NCBI RefSeq assembly: GCF_014904065.1
Contig: NZ_JACXJG010000001.1
Span: 63,903-74,918, forward strand
Direction: 5' to 3'
Origin: Gulosibacter sediminis
GTDB taxonomy: Bacteria; Actinomycetota; Actinomycetes; Actinomycetales; Microbacteriaceae
Length of the DNA: 11,016 bases
The position numbers were made by a program, and so were the translations under genes. Within the stretch, counting starts at the first letter, position 1. Every line of letters starts with the position of its first letter. The notes under the pieces were generated by a model that saw only the letters and a list, made by a program, of their open reading frames with translations, ran no database searches and had not been told where the DNA came from. Below are positions 6,299-11,016 of the stretch, in pieces.

Positions 6299-7681
6299 GT
6301 GGGAAAGCCCATTAATTTTGACCGCGTCGAAGAGCTTGCCAAGGTTGAAGGCGACAAGCTCAACGAGCGCACGCAGGAGTCGAAGAACTACTACGCCAAC
6401 GCGAGCAAGCACCTCGCGGGCGGCGTCGCCTCGTCATACCAGTTGCACGACCCGTGGCCCATCTACGTCGAGAAGGGCGATGGCCCCCGCGTGTGGGACG
6501 TCGACGGCAACGAGTACTACGACTTCCACAACGGTTTCGGTTCGATGGTGCAGGGCCACGCGCACCCCGCGATCGGCAAGGCCGTCATCGACCGCTACCC
6601 GCTCGGCACGCACTTCGCCGCGCCGACCGAGGACGCGATCGTCGTCGGTGACGAGCTCGCTCGCCGCTTCGGCCTGCCCAAGTGGCGCTACACGAACTCC
6701 GGTTCGGAGTCGACGATGGACGCGATCCGCATCGCCCGCGCCATCACCGGCCGCGACACCGTCATGAAGATCTTCGGCTCGTACCACGGCCACCACGACA
6801 CCGTCATGGTTGACATCGGGTGGATCGACGAGCAGGAAATCGGCCCTCGCGACAACTACGCGTCGATCCCCTACGGCGCTGGCGTGCCGCAGGCGACCGT
6901 TGACATGACCGTCGCCGTGCCGTTCAACGACGCAGAGACCATGGAGAAGCGCATCCAGGCGCTCGACGCTGAGGGCCGCAAGCCCGCTTGCGTCATCATG
7001 GAAGCCGCGATGATGAACCTCGGCGTCGTGCTGCCTGAGGACGGCTACCTCCAGGCCGTGCGCGACATCACGAAGAAGTACGGCATCATCCTGATCTTCG
7101 ATGAGGTCAAGACCGGTATCTGCATCGCCCCCGGCGGCGCGACCGAGAAGTTCGGCGTGATGCCCGACATGGTCACCCTCGCCAAGGCGCTCGGTGGCGG
7201 CCTGCCCGCCGGCGCGATCGGCATGACCGAAGAGGTCGCGACCGTGGTCGAGGACGGCTCGGTTTACCAGGTGGGTACCTACAACGGCAACCCGCTGACG
7301 CTCGCCGCGGCGCGTGCTTCGCTGCTCGAGGTCATGACCGACGACGCATACGCGCACCTCGCGCACCTCAACGACCGCATCATCGCGGGCTGCGAAGACG
7401 TCATCCAGCGCTACGAGCTCGACGCCTACACGGTGGGCATCGGTTCGAAGGGCTGCGTCGTGTTCAGCGACCACAAGGTCACCGACTACGAGTCCTACAT
7501 GGCCAACGCGAAGACCGGCGGCAAGCTCGCCGACCTCGCCTGGCTGTTCAACATGAACCGCGGCATCTTCATGACCCCGGGTCGTGAAGAGGAATGGACG
7601 CTCTCGGTCACCCACGACGACGCGGCGATCGACGCCTACGTCGAGGCCTTCGACCAGCTCGCGGCCGCGATTCGCAGCTAG
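6299..7681 (+). CDS. Class III PLP-dependent aminotransferase, glutamate-1-semialdehyde aminomutase-like
   Basis: A 460-residue fold-type I PLP enzyme of the class III (omega/GSA-like) group. Visible elements are ASKHLAGGVASSYQL (35-49), the substrate/phosphate region TNSGSESTMDA (132-142), the cofactor-stacking pair YHG (162-164), the pyridine-nitrogen aspartate in IFDEVKTG (D268), and the Schiff-base lysine K296 in TLAKALGGGLPAGAIG. GTYNGNPL (326-333) contributes the phosphate-contacting threonine. Length and N-terminus match proteins usually labelled aspartate aminotransferase family or HemL-like. No haem-pathway gene is nearby, so a dedicated HemL role is not supported; beta-amino-acid or omega transamination is equally possible. 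GTG 6299 was chosen from the coding pattern; the upstream region is only purine-rich (GAGAGAAGAGAG, 6281-6292). The gene is monocistronic, between its own promoter and leader and a strong terminator. Substrate is unknown. Confidence 0.85.
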   Translation: MGKPINFDRVEELAKVEGDKLNERTQESKNYYANASKHLAGGVASSYQLHDPWPIYVEKGDGPRVWDVDGNEYYDFHNGFGSMVQGHAHPAIGKAVIDRYPLGTHFAAPTEDAIVVGDELARRFGLPKWRYTNSGSESTMDAIRIARAITGRDTVMKIFGSYHGHHDTVMVDIGWIDEQEIGPRDNYASIPYGAGVPQATVDMTVAVPFNDAETMEKRIQALDAEGRKPACVIMEAAMMNLGVVLPEDGYLQAVRDITKKYGIILIFDEVKTGICIAPGGATEKFGVMPDMVTLAKALGGGLPAGAIGMTEEVATVVEDGSVYQVGTYNGNPLTLAAARASLLEVMTDDAYAHLAHLNDRIIAGCEDVIQRYELDAYTVGIGSKGCVVFSDHKVTDYESYMANAKTGGKLADLAWLFNMNRGIFMTPGREEEWTLSVTHDDAAIDAYVEAFDQLAAAIRS

Positions 7682-7698
7682 TTCTCGCCTCCGCGCGA

Positions 7699-7739
7699 AA
7701 GCCCGCCCCAGCATCCAATGCGGATGCTGGGGCGGGCTT
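7699..7739. terminator. Bidirectional intrinsic terminator, 18-bp perfect stem
   Basis: A perfect stem from AAGCCCGCCCCAGCATCC (7699-7716) to its complement (7722-7739), with a 5-nt loop AATGC. The plus-strand side continues TTCTTTGT and the minus-strand side TTTCGCG. It lies between the convergent aminotransferase and permease genes and serves both. The stem includes GCATCC and GGATGC, the hexamer that is frequent across the window. Confidence 0.93.
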
Positions 7740-7743
7740 CTTT

Positions 7744-7761
7744 GTGCGGGTGCGGGTGCGG
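7744..7761. repeat. Three tandem copies of GTGCGG
   Basis: Three exact 6-bp units lie directly against the stop codon of the permease gene, in its 3' untranslated region. It looks like a small slippage repeat without an obvious role. Confidence 0.6.
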
Positions 7762-8586
7762 TTATGCGAGCGACACCTTGTGGTTCCACGAGTAGTGCGT
7801 GCGCCAGAGGCAGACGGCGGCGATGATCGCGAGCGCCGGCACGAACCCGAGCGGCATGACATCGTCGTTTCCGTTTCCGGCGAAGGCGTCGAGGAAGTTC
7901 GTCTCGAAGCCGACGAACGCGAGGCTGCCGCCCTCGAGGCCGAGGCCGATCGGCATGAACATGATGAACAGCGTCGTAATGACCTGCGTCACGAGGTAGA
8001 ACGCGATGAGCGTGACGATCGGGCCGCCGATGCCGAGGCGGTTGAGCGGCGCCTCGCTGCCGATGGAGGCGCAGAAGAAGTACTGCACCGGCCAGACGAG
8101 CATCTGCAGCACGAACGCGATGAGGAGCCCGACGATCATGCCGGACGACGCATACTGCGAGACGAAGTCGAGCGTCTCGCCGAGCATCGTGAACGGATTG
8201 CCCGAGAGCCCGACCATCGGGCCGAAGGCGGTCCAGAAGATCGCGGCCGAGATGACGGTGACCGCCATCGCGACGAGCGACGCGAGCCACGTCCAGAGCA
8301 TCTTCGACCAGAAGATCGTGCTGCCCTTCACCGGAATCGACTGCGTGAGGTACCCCTGCTGGCGGTAGCTCGAACGCCAGTACTCGACCGCGAGGGCGAT
8401 CTGGGTTGCGGGCAGCATGATGAACGTGATGAGCAGCCCGAGCGCGACGCCGAGCTCCGAAAGCACGGGCCATTTCATGAGGGCGAACAGTGTCGAGAGG
8501 GCGACGATTGCGAGCCCGCCGCCGAACAGCAGGCCGAGCAGCGTGCGGGTGCGAAGGAACTCGTGCTTGAGCAGTGTGGCGGTCAT
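7762..8586 (-). CDS. ABC transporter permease, six-helix, partner of the adjacent ATPase
   Basis: A 274-residue integral membrane protein. About six hydrophobic segments are visible, near residues 17-37, 44-66, 97-121, 149-172, 189-211 and 246-262, with a charged loop after helix 2 (EYWRSSYRQQGYLTQSIPVKGS, split by short polar turns). That loop ending in a TQSIPVK-like motif is commonly seen in ABC-2-type permeases, where it may contact the ATPase (inference). The protein would form the membrane channel of an exporter with the ATPase encoded just upstream. The ATG at 8586 overlaps the ATPase stop (ATGA), and CTCCCT at 8595-8600 (AGGGAG on the coding strand) supplies the ribosome-binding site. 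No signal peptide or extracytoplasmic domain is present. The substrate cannot be deduced; regulation by a YtrA-like repressor suggests a cell-envelope or antibiotic-related role. Confidence 0.85.
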   Translation of the reverse strand: MTATLLKHEFLRTRTLLGLLFGGGLAIVALSTLFALMKWPVLSELGVALGLLITFIMLPATQIALAVEYWRSSYRQQGYLTQSIPVKGSTIFWSKMLWTWLASLVAMAVTVISAAIFWTAFGPMVGLSGNPFTMLGETLDFVSQYASSGMIVGLLIAFVLQMLVWPVQYFFCASIGSEAPLNRLGIGGPIVTLIAFYLVTQVITTLFIMFMPIGLGLEGGSLAFVGFETNFLDAFAGNGNDDVMPLGFVPALAIIAAVCLWRTHYSWNHKVSLA

Positions 8587-9281
8587 CGGTACGTCTCCCT
8601 AAACAGTGCGTCGAGGCTCAGATTGTGTTCGGCGCGGAGGTCGTCGGCGTCGCCCTGCAGCACGACGTTGCCGTGGCGCATCAGTACGACGCTGTCGAGA
8701 ATGGGCTCGAGGTCGTGGATGAGGTGGGTCGCGATGAGGAGCATCGAGTCCTCATCGAGATTGCGGAGGATGCCGTTCAGGATTACTTCGCGGGCGGCCG
8801 GGTCGACGCCGCTGATCGGCTCGTCGAGCAGGTAGAGCTTGGCACGCCGCGACATAGTGAGCGCGACCTGCACCTTTTCGCGCATCCCCTTCGACATCTG
8901 CTTGAGGCGCATCTGCTCGTCGAGGCCGAAGAAGCCGATGAGGTCGCGGGCCTTGGCTTCGTCGAAGTCGGTGAAGAAGTCGCGGTAGAGGCGGATGCAG
9001 TGGGCTACGCGGGCGTCCTGCGGCAGGAAGCTTGCGTCGGGCAGGAACGAGACGATCGCCTTTGACTCGGGGCCGGGTTCGTGGCCGAAGATGCGCACGT
9101 CGCCGCGGTAGTCGGCGATGAGGCCGGCGAGGATCTTCAGCAGTGTCGTCTTGCCGCAGCCGTTCTCGCCGAGTAGGCCGACGATGTGGCCCGGCGCGAG
9201 CTCAAGGTTGAGCTCGTTCAGCGCCGAGGTCTTGCCGTACGTCTTGCTGAGGTGTTGGACCTGGATGGCCGGGCTGGTCAC
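8583..9281 (-). CDS. ABC transporter ATP-binding protein, YtrB-like exporter ATPase
   Basis: A 232-residue nucleotide-binding protein that powers the adjacent permease at the cytosolic face. Motifs are Walker A GENGCGKTT (38-46), a Q-loop region around FLPDASFLPQ (79-88), the signature MSKGMREKVQ (129-138), Walker B LYLLDEP (149-155) with catalytic E154, the D-loop SGVDP (157-161) and the H-loop IATH (183-186). The signature reads MSKGM where LSGGQ is canonical; KGM forms are common in small exporter ATPases next to GntR regulators. GTG 9281 was chosen because GGAGG (ctccc at 9291-9295 on the plus strand) lies about 9 nt upstream and homology starts right there. The frame stays open to 9626 but that upstream part only shadows the regulator gene. 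The start lies one base after the regulator stop, and the end overlaps the permease start. Confidence 0.93.
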   Translation of the reverse strand: MTSPAIQVQHLSKTYGKTSALNELNLELAPGHIVGLLGENGCGKTTLLKILAGLIADYRGDVRIFGHEPGPESKAIVSFLPDASFLPQDARVAHCIRLYRDFFTDFDEAKARDLIGFFGLDEQMRLKQMSKGMREKVQVALTMSRRAKLYLLDEPISGVDPAAREVILNGILRNLDEDSMLLIATHLIHDLEPILDSVVLMRHGNVVLQGDADDLRAEHNLSLDALFRETYR

Positions 9282-9282
9282 G

Positions 9283-9687
9283 TTACTGCCCTCCCGTGCG
9301 GGTGTGTGGGGTGTGGTCAGAGTGGACATTCGCGTCGTCCCATCGTTGCTGGATGATGTCGGCGGCCTGGGCGAGGTGCATGCCGAGGCCGCGAACTCGG
9401 GAGATGTAGTCGTCGGTGGCATCGCGGGCGAGGTCGGCGCGTAGGGCGTCGATGCGGTCGAGATCGTCGGTGATGAAGCGCCCGCTCGTACGTTCGGAGC
9501 GGGCAAGGCCGGCACGCTCGAGCTCGGCGAGCGCGCGCTGGGCGGTGTTGGGGTTGACGCCGACTTCAGCGGCAATCTCGCGCACTGCGGGAACACGCGA
9601 GCCTGGCAGCCATTCGCCGACGACAATGCGCCGGGAAAACTCGGCGACGAGCTGCACCCAAATGGGGGAGGCGGTGCTGAACTCCAT
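9283..9687 (-). CDS. GntR-family regulator, YtrA-like, of the downstream ABC exporter
   Basis: A 134-residue transcription factor. Residues about 8-75 form a GntR winged helix-turn-helix (PIWVQLVAEFSRRIVVGEW, then SRVPAVREIAAEVGVNPNTAQRALAELERAG and SGRFI). The C-terminal part is a short helical segment of about 50 residues, with no large ligand domain, which is the YtrA subfamily layout. YtrA-type proteins usually repress their own ABC-transporter operon and release it under cell-wall-antibiotic or related stress. Here the ATPase and permease follow immediately with 1-bp and overlapping spacing. The ATG at 9687 has AAGGA (tcctt at 9692-9696) upstream, and an inverted repeat at 9705-9724 is the likely self-binding site. 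The inducing signal is unknown. Confidence 0.92.
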   Translation of the reverse strand: MEFSTASPIWVQLVAEFSRRIVVGEWLPGSRVPAVREIAAEVGVNPNTAQRALAELERAGLARSERTSGRFITDDLDRIDALRADLARDATDDYISRVRGLGMHLAQAADIIQQRWDDANVHSDHTPHTRTGGQ

Positions 9688-9704
9688 CGGTATCCTTGTG
9701 TTGT

Positions 9705-9724
9705 TGTATTAGGTGATTAATACA
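9705..9724 (-). promoter_or_regulatory. Inverted-repeat operator of the GntR-ABC operon
   Basis: TGTATTA and TAATACA, 7-bp perfect arms with a 6-bp spacer (GGTGAT), lie 18-37 bp before the gntR start codon in the only A/T-rich patch of this stretch. On the minus strand the left arm provides TAATAC as a possible -10, placing the start near 9699. A repressor bound here would cover the promoter. The symmetry and position fit autoregulation by the GntR protein; direct binding is inferred. Confidence 0.7.
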
Positions 9725-9772
9725 GTGGCACAGGTGGCGGATGCGCGCAAGGGTTTCTGGAGAACGAGTTGA

Positions 9773-9813
9773 GCCGGCGTGGCGACCAGGATGCTCCTGG
9801 CTGCCACGCCGGC
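9773..9813 (-). terminator. Long hairpin terminator after the small exported protein gene
   Basis: GCCGGCGTGGC (9773-9783) pairs perfectly with GCCACGCCGGC (9803-9813), and CCAGGA/TCCTGG (9786-9791 with 9795-9800) closes a 3-nt loop inside, with one wobble and one mismatch between the two parts. It starts 20 bp downstream of the TAA of the minus-strand gene. The minus-strand tail (TCAACTCGTTCTC) is only moderately T-rich. It isolates that gene from the GntR operon. Confidence 0.8.
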
Positions 9814-9832
9814 CCGGGCGTGGGGTGGGTGG

Positions 9833-10216
9833 TTAGACCGACAGCAGCTCGATGAGGTTGTCGGAGAACTGCGAGTTGTAGGCGAGGGCCGTGGTCTCGA
9901 CCTGATTGCTCGAGGCGTCGGTATCGATGTAGGTGGCTACGGCGTCGTAGCGATGCTGTTCGTTCAGTAGGACGAGGGCAGCGACGGATGCGGAGGTTGA
10001 GTCGGCCGCGGCGCCCTGGAGGACCGGGGCGTCGGTGGTCTGGGTGATCGAGGTTTGTGTGCTGGCCTCGTCCGCGAAGGCCGGGGTGGAGAATCCGAGT
10101 GTCACGGCGACGGTTGCGACTGCTCCGAGTCCGAATGCGGCGTTGCGCCATCCGCGGCGGCGACCGCGTGCGCGGCGGTCGGTCATTCGGGTCTCGTTCA
10201 TGTGCTGCTCGGTCAT
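9833..10216 (-). CDS. Small exported protein of unknown function
   Basis: A 127-residue protein I do not recognise. The N-terminus is strongly basic (RRARGRRRGWR, about 14-24), followed by a hydrophobic core AAFGLGAVATVAVTLGF (26-42) and a signal-peptidase-like site STPAFA|DE (43-50). The mature part is about 79 residues, rich in Thr, Ser, Ala and Asp, with no cysteine, no anchor and no sortase motif. The arginine run before the hydrophobic core could allow Tat export, but a full SRRxFLK motif is absent, so Sec export is more likely. The ATG at 10216 has AAGGAG upstream (ctcctt at 10224-10229); in-frame ATGs at 10201 and 10186 are alternatives. Coding is supported by the RBS, GC-rich third positions, the signal peptide and a terminator after the stop. 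It is monocistronic, with tandem 11-bp repeats upstream. Confidence 0.75.
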   Translation of the reverse strand: MTEQHMNETRMTDRRARGRRRGWRNAAFGLGAVATVAVTLGFSTPAFADEASTQTSITQTTDAPVLQGAAADSTSASVAALVLLNEQHRYDAVATYIDTDASSNQVETTALAYNSQFSDNLIELLSV

Positions 10217-10294
10217 GGTGATGCTCCTTGCGTTGCGGCTCGTCTTCGGGCTTGTGACTACCTTCGGCGGGCGAACTATGGGCGGGGCAGCACC

Positions 10295-10315
10295 TCGCTA
10301 TGCGTTCGCTATGCG
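10295..10315. promoter_or_regulatory. Tandem 10-bp direct repeats with 11-bp period upstream of the exported protein gene
   Basis: TCGCTATGCG occurs twice exactly, at 10295-10304 and 10306-10315, about 80-100 bp before the ATG at 10216. A poorer related copy (GCGAACTATGGGCG, 10271-10284) lies closer to the gene. One-helical-turn spacing is the usual layout of OmpR/PhoB-type response-regulator sites. The location suits an activator of the minus-strand gene; the regulator is unknown. No firm -10 was found, TAGTCA near 10255-10260 being the best guess. Confidence 0.5.
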
Positions 10316-10330
10316 GGGCCCGAATAACGA

Positions 10331-10366
10331 AACTGCCGGCCCACCCGCGAGGGTAAGCCGGCAGTT
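10331..10366 (-). terminator. Intrinsic terminator of the acyl-CoA carboxylase alpha gene
   Basis: AACTGCCGGC (10331-10340) pairs perfectly with GCCGGCAGTT (10357-10366). Inside, ACCC/GGGT (10343-10346 with 10351-10354) encloses a four-base loop. On the minus strand the stem is followed by TCGTTATTCGG, a T-rich tail, 19 bp after the stop of the carboxylase gene. Confidence 0.88.
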
Positions 10367-10385
10367 GTGGCCTGCGCAGTGCGGC

Positions 10386-11016
10386 CTATTCGTCTTCGAC
10401 CGAGAGCAGCTTCGTGCCCGAGCTGATCGTCTCGCCGGGGCCGCCGGTGATGCCGCGCACGACACCGTCGCGCGTCGACGAGATCGGCTGCTCCATCTTC
10501 ATGGCCTCGAGCACGACGAGCAGGTCGCCCTTGACGACGCGCTGGCCCTCCTCAACGGCGAACTTCACGATGGTGGCCTGCATCGGCGACGTGACGTCGT
10601 TGCCGGATGCCGTGTCGACGGAGCCACGCGAGCGGCGGCGGGGCGCGTGGCCGGCCATGTTGCGGCCGACGCCGCCGTGCTCGATGCCGGCCGAGATGAC
10701 GAGGCGCTCGGGCAGCGAGACCTCGATGCGCTTGTCGTTCACCTCAACGACGACCTCGCGGCGCGCACCCGGGTGCTCAAGCTCCTCGGCCTCGCCGTCC
10801 CACGGCTCAAACTGATTGTCGTACTCGGTTTCGATCCAGCGCGTGAAGACGCCGAACTCGCCGTTCTCGGCGGTGAAGGCTGGCTGGCGCACGACGTCGC
10901 GGTGGAACGGAATGACGGTCGGCATGCCGGCGACGACGAACTCGTCGAGGGCGCGGCGCGACCGCTCGAGGGCTTCTTTGCGAGTCGCACCCGTGACGAT
11001 GAGCTTCGCGATCATC
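10386..11016 (-). CDS. Acetyl/propionyl-CoA carboxylase alpha chain (biotin carboxylase-BCCP), C-terminal part
   Basis: The last 210 codons or so of a biotin-dependent carboxylase alpha subunit; the N-terminal ATP-grasp part lies right of the window. The visible part begins with MIAKLIVTGATRKEAL and ends the biotin carboxylase domain with PTVIPFHRDVV and GEFGVFTRWIETE. A linker follows, including a basic stretch (HAPRRRSRGS), then a biotin carboxyl carrier domain from VTSPMQATIV. The biotin attachment motif EAMKMEQP carries the acceptor lysine encoded at 10497-10499. Actinobacteria use such fused alpha chains (AccA/BccA/PccA types) to charge biotin for acetyl-, propionyl- or longer acyl-CoA carboxylation, feeding fatty-acid synthesis or propionate use. 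Substrate choice rests with a beta subunit not in the window. The gene ends at a clear terminator. Confidence 0.93.
   Translation of the reverse strand, partial: MIAKLIVTGATRKEALERSRRALDEFVVAGMPTVIPFHRDVVRQPAFTAENGEFGVFTRWIETEYDNQFEPWDGEAEELEHPGARREVVVEVNDKRIEVSLPERLVISAGIEHGGVGRNMAGHAPRRRSRGSVDTASGNDVTSPMQATIVKFAVEEGQRVVKGDLLVVLEAMKMEQPISSTRDGVVRGITGGPGETISSGTKLLSVEDE

Noticed and set aside
6434..8473. 679-codon open frame on the minus strand across the aminotransferase and permease genes
   Set aside because: It runs antisense to one well-supported gene and out of frame over another, passes through the terminator at 7699-7739, and its product is Arg/Asp/His-rich with no recognisable domain. 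It is a high-GC shadow.
9282..9626. N-terminal extension of the ABC ATPase to an upstream ATG at 9626
   Set aside because: The extra 115 residues are Pro/Ser/Thr-rich, overlap the GntR gene out of frame, and the GTG at 9281 has a good Shine-Dalgarno and starts the homology.
9717..10151. 144-codon minus-strand frame overlapping the small exported protein gene
   Set aside because: It reads through the hairpin terminator, has an Arg/His/Pro-rich composition, and lacks an RBS. The frame at 9833-10216 has an RBS and signal peptide.
1..11016. Mobile elements, tRNA genes, CRISPR arrays, toxin-antitoxin pairs or phage-defence genes
   Set aside because: I looked for transposase/integrase motifs, terminal repeats, cloverleaf-forming stretches and regularly spaced repeats and found none that hold.

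Overview
This is a high-GC actinobacterial chromosome segment, most like Microbacteriaceae. The pointers are strong GC preference at third codon positions, GTG starts, little spacing between genes, an actinobacterial LpdA without redox cysteines, an acyl-CoA carboxylase alpha chain with a C-terminal biotin domain, and frequent use of the hexamer GGATGC/GCATCC. The family is inferred from gene style and not proven. I see no transposase, integrase, tRNA, rRNA or CRISPR array; this reads as housekeeping and regulatory chromosome.

Layout. (1) 2-223 is the 3' end of a polar amino-acid ABC transporter ATPase, with a hairpin after it. (2) 409-2036 (+) is a two-gene operon, adenosine deaminase (add) and an orphan PTS EIIA of the ascorbate/UlaC type, joined by a GTGA overlap. 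(3) 4632-2033 (-) is a two-gene operon, purine nucleoside phosphorylase and a phospho-sugar mutase of the PGM2/PmmB type, joined by an ATGA overlap. It runs head-on into the add operon, and the two stop codons overlap in a shared TTAG. (4) 4682-6115 (+) is lpdA, an NAD(P)H-quinone dehydrogenase, divergent from the phosphorylase across 49 bp. (5) 6116-6298 is a regulatory leader: a consensus TATAAT, a 13-bp palindrome just upstream of it, and two GC-rich hairpins carrying the same loop sequence. It precedes a class III PLP aminotransferase (6299-7681, +), which ends at a perfect 18-bp bidirectional terminator. (6) 9687-7762 (-) is a three-gene unit of YtrA-like GntR regulator, ABC ATPase and six-helix permease, with an inverted-repeat operator at its promoter. 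(7) 10216-9833 (-) encodes a small exported protein of unknown function, with a terminator after it and 11-bp tandem repeats upstream. (8) 11016-10386 (-) is the C-terminal part of an acyl-CoA carboxylase alpha chain ending in the biotinylation motif, with its own terminator.

How the genes fit together. Regions 2 and 3 make a nucleoside salvage route: adenosine to inosine (Add), inosine or guanosine to base plus ribose-1-phosphate (PNP), and probably ribose-1-phosphate to ribose-5-phosphate (the mutase acting as a phosphopentomutase). The EIIA has no EIIB or EIIC partner in the window and could couple salvage to PTS phosphorylation state. The GntR-ABC unit looks like a self-repressed, stress- or antibiotic-responsive exporter. 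The most unusual non-coding element is the structured leader before the aminotransferase. I found no clear, wholly new multi-gene system; the best novelty candidates are that leader, the orphan EIIA, and the small secreted protein with its phased repeats.
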